Source of the DNA: TCS55 sp964343505
GTDB lineage: Bacteria > Fidelibacterota > Marinisomatia > Marinisomatales > TCS55
Assembly (NCBI GenBank): GCA_964343505.1
Contig: CAYFJU010000004.1
Span: 10,983 to 74,982 of the forward strand
DNA: 64,000 bases
Direction: 5' to 3'
The notes below the pieces were generated by a model. The model had not been told where the DNA came from. It made no database searches and worked only from the letters and a program-made list of their open reading frames with translations. This document shows positions 39,474-46,332 of the stretch, piece by piece. The first letter of the stretch is position 1, and every line of letters begins with the position of its first letter. A program made the translations under genes and the position numbers.

Positions 39474-39845
39474 CTAATTATTTTGATAATATTGTCCAAT
39501 TTCCATTTTCTCTTTATCCGCATTGGGAAATAAACTGGATTTAAATCCGTTTTTGGCTAATTCAGCGATTTGCATTTTGGTTAGATAGGCCCAGGTTAAA
39601 TCATAAAAGTCTTGTTCTTCTATGAGTACATTTGCCCCGGCATAATAGATATCCAGAAATTCCTGAAGGTTGTTAAAGTTGTAGGCTTTTTTCAGCGTTT
39701 CAACAGAATCGAAGTTTATTTTCTTGTTGTTTCGCCCGGCAATTTCGAACATGAGTTCAGGTTCAAGCGTGCCTTCAATATGTAAATGAAGTTCGGCCTT
39801 AGGCATTCCTTCGATAAATTTTTCAATTGAATTGTTTTTCATCAT
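39474..39845 (-). pseudogene. Adenosine deaminase with internal deletion
   Basis: 123 codons. Residues 1-91 are the start of adenosine deaminase ('MPKAELHLHIEGTLEPELMFEIAGRNN', metal ligands His20 and His22, through 'AGANVLIEEQDFYDLTWAYLTKM'). Residue 92 on reads 'QIAELAKNGFKSSLFPNADKEKMEIGQYYQNN', the C-terminal end of the same family. About 200 residues between them, holding the catalytic Glu, zinc His and Asp, are missing without a frameshift. So a clean deletion has joined the two ends. It would have preceded guanine deaminase in the purine operon. Confidence 0.85.
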
Positions 39846-39976
39846 AGACGGCTATTCAATAAATCTATATAATATCTATAAAGCTGAACAAGATTTATTC
39901 ATTTTCTCATGCTTTTATTGTTTTCACAATAAATTCGCATTTTGTCCGGTAATGGCAGAAACAGGCAGAGGGCCCG

Positions 39977-40309
39977 ATGCAATTAGGGTGGATGGGGGCG
40001 GACCTGATCAATATCGCCCACAGTATGATGATCTCCGTCGGCTGCATCGGCGCCCCGAAATGCCATACTAATAAATGCCCGGCAGGTGTCACCACTACGG
40101 ATCCCAATCACCAAAAGGTATTGGTAGTCGATGAAAAACAATGGCGTGTATTGAAATATGGGATCACCCTGCGGGATGGATTGAATTCCTTAGCCGCCTC
40201 TTCCGAATTGAATAATTATACCCAATTCAGGCGGGAACACGTTATTTATAAGGATAAATACGGCCGGGTGAAATCATTGGCGGATTTATTTCCATATCCC
40301 TCTGCTTGA
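39977..40309 (+). pseudogene. C-terminal fragment of a glutamate synthase-like (FMN) protein
   Basis: 110 codons, ending 'YGRVKSLADLFPYPSA'. The segment 'MQLGWMGADLINIAHSMMISVGCIGAPKCHTNKCPAGVTTTDPNHQKVLVV' is the 3Fe-4S-binding tail of FMN-binding glutamate synthase family proteins (Cys-x-x-x-x-x-Cys-x-x-x-x-Cys: GCIGAPKCHTNKCP). The rest of the roughly 500-residue protein, with the FMN barrel, is absent; no plausible start lies upstream. A relic beside the adenosine deaminase relic. Confidence 0.8.
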
Positions 40310-40379
40310 AAGATCAATAAACCCGGTCGTAACTTAAGCGGATTCACAACCAAAAAAATTTACACGTTAGGAGGAACTG

Positions 40380-41159
40380 ATGGATCTCATTCACCCCATT
40401 TTTAAATGGCTTCACATTGTTGCCGGCGTCCTTTGGATCGGCTTGCTGTATTTTTTCAACTGGATTAACGGCCACGTCGTCGCTACCATGGATGGTGACA
40501 CCAAGAAGAAGGTCGTCCCCGAACTCATGCCGCGCACACTTTACTTTTTCCGCTGGGGCGCCGCCTGGACATGGTTCACCGGATTGATACTACTGTTGGT
40601 CGTATTCTACCACGGCGGACTTACCTTTGATGAAGGCGGCAGTTGGGGAGCCGAAGCCTTGGTGATGATTGCCGTCACTTTCTTCGGTGTTTTTCTTTAT
40701 GACTTTCTTTACAAAAGTGGACTTGCTTCCAACGTCCGTGTGATTACCATTGTTAGTTTTGTGCTGGTGGGTGCTGTGGTGTACCTCATGAAAGAATGGG
40801 CCGGTTTCAGCTACCGCTCATTCAATATCCATCTTGGAGTTCTTTTTGGAACGAATATGGCTTTCAATGTCTGGTTCCGGATTTGGCCGGCACAGCAGCA
40901 GATCATTACTGCCATCAAGAATGGCGAAGCGCCGGACGGATCTATGGTTGCACTGGCTGGGCTGCGTTCAAAGCATAACACCTATATGAGTGTGCCCTTG
41001 ATCTGGACTATGATCAACCAGCATACCACTGCTTTGGCCGGTGGAAACTTTGGTGTGACTGACTCTACCAACTGGTTAGTGCTTATGATTATTGTTGCCC
41101 TCGGCTGGCACATTGTATTTCAGATTTATAAGAAGTCAGCAAAAGTACAGGGCTTTTAA
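40380..41159 (+). CDS. Second PuuD-like (urate oxidase N-terminal family) membrane protein
   Basis: 259 residues with about eight transmembrane helices, a paralogue of the purine-operon PuuD at 28799: 'FKWLHIVAGVLWIGLLYFFNWING', 'LMPRTLYFFRWGAAWTWFTG', 'NIHLGVLFGTNMAFNVWFRIWPAQQQIITAI', 'LRSKHNTYMSVPLIWTMINQHTTAL'. The His in the 'RTLHWF' motif of the first copy is Tyr here. No cytochrome c domain follows. Strong Shine-Dalgarno TAGGAGGAACTG and a downstream terminator suggest separate, high expression. Higher G+C than nearby spacers. The family is named for urate hydroxylation, but copies outside purine operons may do something else. Confidence 0.85.
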   Translation: MDLIHPIFKWLHIVAGVLWIGLLYFFNWINGHVVATMDGDTKKKVVPELMPRTLYFFRWGAAWTWFTGLILLLVVFYHGGLTFDEGGSWGAEALVMIAVTFFGVFLYDFLYKSGLASNVRVITIVSFVLVGAVVYLMKEWAGFSYRSFNIHLGVLFGTNMAFNVWFRIWPAQQQIITAIKNGEAPDGSMVALAGLRSKHNTYMSVPLIWTMINQHTTALAGGNFGVTDSTNWLVLMIIVALGWHIVFQIYKKSAKVQGF

Positions 41160-41178
41160 TTTTAATTTAGATTTTGTT

Positions 41179-41213
41179 GAAAAAGCCCTTCGTGAAAACG
41201 GAGGGCTTTTTTA
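41179..41213 (+). terminator. Rho-independent terminator after the second PuuD-like gene
   Basis: GC-rich stem AAAAGCCCT...AGGGCTTTT with a T-run (TTTTTTATTTT) starting about 20 bases after the stop codon. The small gene at 41235 lies just beyond. Confidence 0.85.
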
Positions 41214-41234
41214 TTTTAGAGAAAGGAATTGTAT

Positions 41235-41378
41235 ATGAGTGCAGAAAAAAAACACCATCGGCATAAATTGGAACGTTGGCTGGATAAGCATAATCACACT
41301 ATGGAAATGGTCCGGACGCTGATTGCTGTGCTGGTCCTTATCCTCCAGATTTATATTTTAATCCATATCCTCAAATAA
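41235..41378 (+). CDS. 47-aa small membrane protein
   Basis: ATG with a good Shine-Dalgarno (AGAAAGGAATT) 8-10 bases upstream. The sequence starts with a basic/His-rich part (MSAEKKHHRHKLERWLDKHNH) and ends in one hydrophobic helix (MVRTLIAVLVLILQIYILIHILK). No known family; likely a one-span inner membrane protein. It stands between two terminators/repeats, so it is likely its own transcript. Confidence 0.6.
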   Translation: MSAEKKHHRHKLERWLDKHNHTMEMVRTLIAVLVLILQIYILIHILK

Positions 41379-41396
41379 AATGCCGTTAAAGAAATT

Positions 41397-41486
41397 CTTG
41401 CGAAGGTCCCCACCTACGCCAAGGCCTGTCCGCCGTACAAGTACTCTGGAAGGCGGGCTACGGCGGGCGACTAGGACTTTCGCAAG
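41397..41486. repeat. GC-rich intergenic inverted repeat
   Basis: CTTGCGAAGGTCC at 41397-41409 and GGACTTTCGCAAG at 41474-41486 are 13-base arms with one mismatch. Inside are GGCCTGTCCGCC and GGCGGGCTACGGCGGGC, which pair with each other in part. Words match the shorter copy at 11064-11094 and the GC spacers at 2339 and 3575. A dispersed intergenic element; also able to stop the upstream transcript. Confidence 0.6.
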
Positions 41487-41500
41487 GATTAATAATGGGT

Positions 41501-41701
41501 TTAGCCTTCGACTCTGCAAGTCATATCGTGACCGCAGCACATGGGGGATTTGATCATCCCACAGCCATCGGGGCATTTGGCCACACCAACCTGGGTGCCG
41601 TCGTCTTTTGTAATATGATCATGGACTAGGTCCTTGCCGCATTTCGCGCATTTCAAACCAGTTACACCCATACCACAATGTTCACATGTAAAATCAGCCA
41701 T
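41501..41701 (-). CDS. Small zinc-ribbon protein
   Basis: 66 residues with Cys-rich motifs: 'CEHCGMGVTGLKCAKCGKDLVHDHI' (two CxxC pairs) and 'CPDGCGMIKSPMCCGHDMTC'. Looks like a stand-alone zinc ribbon/rubredoxin-like module. It is divergent from the Fur-family gene across a 118-bp region with two palindromes, so the two are probably co-regulated. Redox or metal-handling role likely, unproven. Confidence 0.7.
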   Translation of the reverse strand: MADFTCEHCGMGVTGLKCAKCGKDLVHDHITKDDGTQVGVAKCPDGCGMIKSPMCCGHDMTCRVEG

Positions 41702-41768
41702 AATTCTGTTCCTTTGTTAGTTGATAAAATTCTTGCTGCAAATTTACACCAGAATTGATTTCTAAAAG

Positions 41769-41784
41769 TATTATTTAAATAATA
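41769..41784. promoter_or_regulatory. Operator-like palindrome 1, zinc-ribbon/Fur promoter
   Basis: TATTATTTAAATAATA, a perfect 16-bp palindrome in the AT-rich region between the zinc-ribbon gene and the Fur-family gene. AT-rich palindromes are typical PerR/Fur sites. Confidence 0.55.
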
Positions 41785-41789
41785 ATAGG

Positions 41790-41806
41790 AATTATTACTA
41801 ATAATT
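41790..41806. promoter_or_regulatory. Operator-like palindrome 2 (Fur/PerR box-like)
   Basis: AATTATTACTAATAATT, a perfect 8-1-8 palindrome ending 14 bases before the regulator's ATG. Size and composition are those of a Per/Fur box (inverted repeat with one central base). It would let the regulator control itself. Confidence 0.65.
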
Positions 41807-41819
41807 ATTAATTTCATCT

Positions 41820-42203
41820 ATGCGATTTAGTCAACAGAGAGAAACAATCCGTAAAATTGTTTGTGAAACCTGTTCCCACCCAACCGCCGATTGGATCTTT
41901 CATCGAGCCAAAAAAGCGATCCCAAATATTAGTTTAGGTACAGTGTATAGGAACCTTGGTCAATTGGTTGAGCACGATATTATTAAGGCCTATCATATTG
42001 GCGGTGTGGTGCGCTATGATGGTAATACATCCGTGCATCATCACTTTATTTGTGATCAGTGCGGGACCATACAAGATATCGTAACTGATGATAAAGATTT
42101 GATTTCCAAGTTAGAGAACGGAACCAAGAACAAGATATCCAGTTACCAGATGAAAATTCGCGGATCCTGCACAGCCTGTTTAAAAAGAAAGAAGTTAAAA
42201 TGA
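41820..42203 (+). CDS. Fur-family regulator, PerR-like
   Basis: 127 residues: an N-terminal winged helix ('RFSQQRETIRKIVCETCSHPTADWIFHRAKKAIPNISLGTVYRNLGQLVEHDIIKAYH') with the 'SLGTVYRNL' recognition helix, then the metal site 'VRYDGNTSVHHHFICDQCGTIQDI' and a C-terminal 'CTAC' pair. The two CxxC pairs bind structural zinc; the His-rich loop is the regulatory metal site. With the peroxiredoxin next door, a PerR-type peroxide sensor fits better than Fur. It overlaps the reductase gene by 4 bases. Confidence 0.88.
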   Translation: MRFSQQRETIRKIVCETCSHPTADWIFHRAKKAIPNISLGTVYRNLGQLVEHDIIKAYHIGGVVRYDGNTSVHHHFICDQCGTIQDIVTDDKDLISKLENGTKNKISSYQMKIRGSCTACLKRKKLK

Positions 42204-43132
42204 CCAATGATATAATCATTATTGGGGGCGGACCAGCTGGAGCTTCGGCAGCGATTTATGCTTCCAGAGCGAATCTTAACACACTCGTTTTGGATAAATC
42301 CACAACAGCGGGTGCCCTGGGCATGACCCATAAGATAGCCAATTACCCCGGTGTTCCAGATGTGTTATCGGGTGAAGAACTGCTCAAAAGAATGCAGGAC
42401 CAGGCCAAGGGTTTTGGGACTGAATTCAAAAAGACCAAAGTTCAGGGCGTTCGATTAGAAGGGAGTAATAATAAATTAGTTTATACGAATACAGGGGACG
42501 TGTATGAATCGAAGGCACTCATCCTCGCCACAGGCGGTATGGGTAAAACGAAATCGATTCCCGGTGAAGACGAGCTGCTTGGAAAGGGCGTGAGTTACTG
42601 TGCCACCTGTGACGCGGCATTTTATCGAGATGCCGTTACAGCCGTCGCTGGTTCAAATGAAGAAGCGCTAGAAGAAGCACTGGTCCTTTCCAGGTTTGCT
42701 AAAACAGTTTATCTCTTAAATCCCAAAAATAAACTGGAAATTAACCCGGATCTTTTAGCGGAAGTTGAAGAGAAAGAAAATTTGGTAATCCAACATGGGA
42801 AGCGCATCGCAAAGGTAAACGGGGAATTTTCAGTAAAATCTATCACATTCAGGTCTGGTGAAGAACTGGAAGTTGATGGTGTTTTTCTTTACTTAACTGG
42901 ATCAAAACCAATTATAGATTTTTTAGCTGGGGCCCTCGAAACTACAAAAGATTTTTGTTTATCTGTCGATGAGAATTTTGAAACTTCAGTGCCTGGAGTT
43001 TTTGCTGTTGGAGATATTCTTTGCCGAGAAATTAAACAAGTGGTTGTTGCGGCTTCTGAAGGTGTGATTGCTGCATTAAATGCCGATAAATATATCCGTG
43101 GTCGAAAAAAAATTAAAGCGGATTATAATTAG
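42200..43132 (+). CDS. Thioredoxin-reductase-like FAD disulfide oxidoreductase
   Basis: 310 residues. FAD-binding 'IIIIGGGPAGASAAIYASRANLNTLVLD', redox-active Cys pair in 'YCATCDAAFYRD' (CxxC as in thioredoxin reductase), a second Rossmann fold that is degenerate ('VTAVAGSNEEALEEALVLSRFA', where the usual GGGxSA is AGSNEEA), and the C-terminal FAD motif 'VPGVFAVGDI'. Probably reduces the peroxiredoxin or a thioredoxin. The weak second Gly motif may reflect a non-standard electron donor (ferredoxin-type or NADH). Third gene after the regulator. Confidence 0.85.
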   Translation: MTNDIIIIGGGPAGASAAIYASRANLNTLVLDKSTTAGALGMTHKIANYPGVPDVLSGEELLKRMQDQAKGFGTEFKKTKVQGVRLEGSNNKLVYTNTGDVYESKALILATGGMGKTKSIPGEDELLGKGVSYCATCDAAFYRDAVTAVAGSNEEALEEALVLSRFAKTVYLLNPKNKLEINPDLLAEVEEKENLVIQHGKRIAKVNGEFSVKSITFRSGEELEVDGVFLYLTGSKPIIDFLAGALETTKDFCLSVDENFETSVPGVFAVGDILCREIKQVVVAASEGVIAALNADKYIRGRKKIKADYN

Positions 43133-43216
43133 GTAAAAATTTTTCAAAAAACATAATTGTCGGTTGGGTTTAACAGCCTGAAATCGGCATCAATAAATAA
43201 AAAAGGAGAAATAATC

Positions 43217-43840
43217 ATGAGTGTACTCGTAGGAAGACAAGCACCGGATTTTACCACCCAAGCCGTTTTGGCCGATGATACCATCGTAGGCGATTACAAT
43301 TTTACCCAAGCGCGGGATGGTAAATATGCCGTTGTTTTCTTTTATCCCCTGGATTTCACATTTGTGTGTCCGTCTGAATTAATCGCCATGGATCATCGCA
43401 TGGATAAACTTACCGAACTCGGTGTCGAAGTTGTGGGCATTTCAATTGATTCACACCACACCCATTACGCTTGGCGGAATACAGAAATCAATAAAGGCGG
43501 TGTCGGGCAGTTAGGATATACATTGGCTGCTGATATGGATCATTCCATTTCCCAGGCTTACGGCATTCAATCAGACGGTGGTAATTCTTATTACCCTGGC
43601 GGCGCTGCCATGCGTGCGACTTTTGTGATCGATCAAAACGGTTTTGTCCGCCACCAGATCGTGAACGATGAACCACTCGGTCGAAACATGGATGAAGTGG
43701 TTCGCATCGTCGAAGCGCTGCAGTTCTTTGAAGCAAACGGACAAGTCTGCGCTGCCGGTTGGCAAAAAGGTGATGCCGGAATGGTAACTTCAGCTAAAGG
43801 TGTTGCTGAATACCTCAGTGAAAACGCTGAAAAACTGTAA
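43217..43840 (+). CDS. 2-Cys peroxiredoxin (AhpC/TSA family)
   Basis: 207 residues from the ATG at 43217, chosen because AAAAGGAGAAATAATC gives a strong Shine-Dalgarno and 'MSVLVGRQAPDFTTQAVL' is the family start; the open frame extends back to 43157. Peroxidatic Cys in 'YPLDFTFVCPSELIAM' and resolving Cys in 'GQVCAAGWQKG'. Reduces peroxides with electrons from a thioredoxin system. Follows the reductase by about 85 bases and has its own terminator at 43858. Confidence 0.95.
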   Translation: MSVLVGRQAPDFTTQAVLADDTIVGDYNFTQARDGKYAVVFFYPLDFTFVCPSELIAMDHRMDKLTELGVEVVGISIDSHHTHYAWRNTEINKGGVGQLGYTLAADMDHSISQAYGIQSDGGNSYYPGGAAMRATFVIDQNGFVRHQIVNDEPLGRNMDEVVRIVEALQFFEANGQVCAAGWQKGDAGMVTSAKGVAEYLSENAEKL

Positions 43841-43857
43841 ATTCTTTACACACTAAG

Positions 43858-43912
43858 AAAAAGCCCCGGTTTATCTATCGTAATGAAACGAAGATAGAAG
43901 GGGCTTTTTTTT
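43858..43912 (+). terminator. Rho-independent terminator after the peroxiredoxin gene
   Basis: AAAAAGCCCC at 43858-43867 pairs with GGGGCTTTTTTTT at 43900-43912, with an inner stem TATCTATCG/CGAAGATA. Starts 18 bases after the stop codon. Confidence 0.9.
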
Positions 43913-43975
43913 GCGCCCATTCTCATCCATAATAGAAAGTAAATTCGCCCTCTTTTTCCTACCTGAAATTCTCAC

Positions 43976-46264
43976 ATGCTGAAGGCCACACAACACCTTA
44001 TCCATAAACTTCTGGATCACCCCAAATATACCTTATCCTTTTTGGTAACAGTAACCATCATTTTGGGCAGTTTCCTGCCTAGCGTGAAAATGGATTTTAC
44101 CATTGAACAATTATTTAGCCATGATGATCCAGTCATTGACCGTTTTATGACATTCCGTGAGGAATTTGCCGGCGTCGATAATATGGTATTTCTGATTTAT
44201 GAATCGGATGATCCATTTTCTCATGAAAACCTGGTGAAAAACAGAAAGGTGGTTGAAGCTCTGGAAGAGATTGATGGGGTTGAATCCGTAACCAGCCTCA
44301 CCAATATTGAATTATTCACGGAAGGGGGAGAATACCTGCTGCAACCGGTATATGATGAGATTCCTGTTTCTCCCGATTCACTGCTCATGGCAAAAAATCG
44401 CATGATGTCTTCAGATTTGGTGAAAAATTATATTATTTCGGAAGATGGTGAAGTGGCTGCTGTCCTGGTTGAAGTGGATCATGATTATAATGAACACGAA
44501 GGACGTGAGCGGATTTTAAAAGAGATTGATCAACGACAGAATATGGTTGATTGGGAATGGCACCAGGCGGGATTACCGGTAATCCGCACGCGCTATGTGC
44601 AATATATGATTGCCGACAATGTGAAGTTCTTAGTCCCCGTTACAGCAATGCTGATTATTCTGCTGCTGGTGCTATTCCGATCCCTGGTTGGGTTGCTGTT
44701 GCCATTGATCGTTGTAGGTCTTACGATCGTTTGGACGCTCGGATTCATGGTTGCTTCAGGTGTCACGATCAATATTATTTCTTACATGATCCCAACCCTG
44801 CTGATGATTATCGGTGTCAGTGATTCGGTACATTTTATGGTGAAATATTTTCATACATTGAGAGAAGTTGGCCATCGCAGGGAAGCATTATTTCAAACAG
44901 TGAAAAAAATCGGTACAGCTATATTTCTGACCAGTTTAACCACGGCCATCGGATTTGGTGCCCTTTCATTTGTCAATATAAAAATTGTGAAAGAATTTGG
45001 TATTTTCACCGCAACAGGTGTCTTCTTCGCTTTTATCATTACAGTCCTTTTCATCCCCTCCATCCTGATGGTGTTACAGCGCACACCGGAAGCGAAGCTG
45101 GATGCCTATTCCCGCGGATTTCGGATGCGCATCATTAACCGCATCATTATATTTGTCAGGGCGTATCCGAAACGCATAATCACGGGCGGTCTTTTAATTT
45201 CAGTCATCGGAATATTTGGGGCCGTACAGATGAACCCCCATTCCAAACTATTGGAAGATTTGCGCCCTGGGAATCCGTTGCTGGATGATATGCACTTTTC
45301 TGAAGAACGAATGGGGGCAGTGCTTCCGGTTGAGATCATCATTCAAGTGAATGAGGACGGCCCCTACCAGGATATCCAGGATGTTGAAGTCCTGAAATTT
45401 ATGGATCAACTTTCCCAATATATAGGTCAAATCCCCGAAGTTGGGAAAGTCATTTCTGTCTCCGATTATATGAAAGAGATCCACCGCGCCATAAATGGTG
45501 GCGATCCAGCCTATTTTAAGATTCCCAAATCCCGTGATTTGATTTCACAATATATGCTTCTCTACGAGAGTGAATTTGAATCGCTCATGAATGTGGATTA
45601 TACCAAATTGCGAATTGCCGCCCAGATTATGGATATTGATTCACGCCGCAGCGCTGAAATGGAAAAAGAAATTAATGACTTTATTTCGTCTATTGTCCCC
45701 AATGGATTGACCGTAGAGGTTACAGGCACGGCTTTTCTCGCCTTACGCACCAATAATTACCTTGTTAAAAATTTATCCACCAGTTTCTTGATTGCTTTTG
45801 GTGTAATTACTATTTTGATGGTTTTCTTATTTCGATCCGTAAAAATTGCGGTGATATCCATTCTGCCGAATTTGATTCCCATGATGATCATGGCAGCAGT
45901 ATTGGGCTTTTTTCAAATTCCTCTGCGCCCCAGCACAGCCATGACATTCGCCATCGCCTTTGGGATTGCTGTGGATGATACACTTCATTATTTGACGCGT
46001 TACCGCATGGAATTGGCCGAAGCGGACCGTCATTATCGTCAGGCCAATGATGCCACCCTCTTGAGCACCGGTGTGGCTATGATGTCCACCACCACCATTT
46101 TGGTTTCAGGATTTTTGGTTCTCACCGTTTCAGAATTCACCCCGACTATTCAGTTTGGTTCCTTGTCGGCCATAACCATTTTGTCCGCCTTAGCGGGAGA
46201 CCTCACTTTTCTCCCGGCCCTTCTCAGCCAGGTTAAACCAAAGATTCGCGCTCTAAAAGACTGA
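43976..46264 (+). CDS. RND-superfamily (MMPL-type) exporter
   Basis: 762 residues with two halves, each a large extracytoplasmic loop and 5-6 helices. First half has 'VTAMLIILLLVLFRSLVGLLLPLIVVGLTIVW' and 'YMIPTLLMIIGVSDSVHFMVKYFHTLRE'; second has 'IAFGVITILMVFLFRSVKIAVISILPNLIPMMIMAAVLG' and 'TAMTFAIAFGIAVDDTLHYLTRYRMELAE', both with the Asp-Asp/Ser-Asp pair of MMPL/HpnN proteins. No periplasmic adaptor is nearby. Likely lipid or hydrophobic-compound export, substrate unknown. Confidence 0.9.
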   Translation: MLKATQHLIHKLLDHPKYTLSFLVTVTIILGSFLPSVKMDFTIEQLFSHDDPVIDRFMTFREEFAGVDNMVFLIYESDDPFSHENLVKNRKVVEALEEIDGVESVTSLTNIELFTEGGEYLLQPVYDEIPVSPDSLLMAKNRMMSSDLVKNYIISEDGEVAAVLVEVDHDYNEHEGRERILKEIDQRQNMVDWEWHQAGLPVIRTRYVQYMIADNVKFLVPVTAMLIILLLVLFRSLVGLLLPLIVVGLTIVWTLGFMVASGVTINIISYMIPTLLMIIGVSDSVHFMVKYFHTLREVGHRREALFQTVKKIGTAIFLTSLTTAIGFGALSFVNIKIVKEFGIFTATGVFFAFIITVLFIPSILMVLQRTPEAKLDAYSRGFRMRIINRIIIFVRAYPKRIITGGLLISVIGIFGAVQMNPHSKLLEDLRPGNPLLDDMHFSEERMGAVLPVEIIIQVNEDGPYQDIQDVEVLKFMDQLSQYIGQIPEVGKVISVSDYMKEIHRAINGGDPAYFKIPKSRDLISQYMLLYESEFESLMNVDYTKLRIAAQIMDIDSRRSAEMEKEINDFISSIVPNGLTVEVTGTAFLALRTNNYLVKNLSTSFLIAFGVITILMVFLFRSVKIAVISILPNLIPMMIMAAVLGFFQIPLRPSTAMTFAIAFGIAVDDTLHYLTRYRMELAEADRHYRQANDATLLSTGVAMMSTTTILVSGFLVLTVSEFTPTIQFGSLSAITILSALAGDLTFLPALLSQVKPKIRALKD

Positions 46265-46332
46265 CAACTTTTTTTCTGTCTCATTGTCTATAGAACCAAT
46301 TAATTTCTTATTCAATTAACCAGGGAATTTTT

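Noticed and set aside
41397..41486. CRISPR or tRNA-like structure
   Set aside because: Single pair of arms, no regularly spaced repeats, no cloverleaf or CCA end; better explained as an intergenic repeat.
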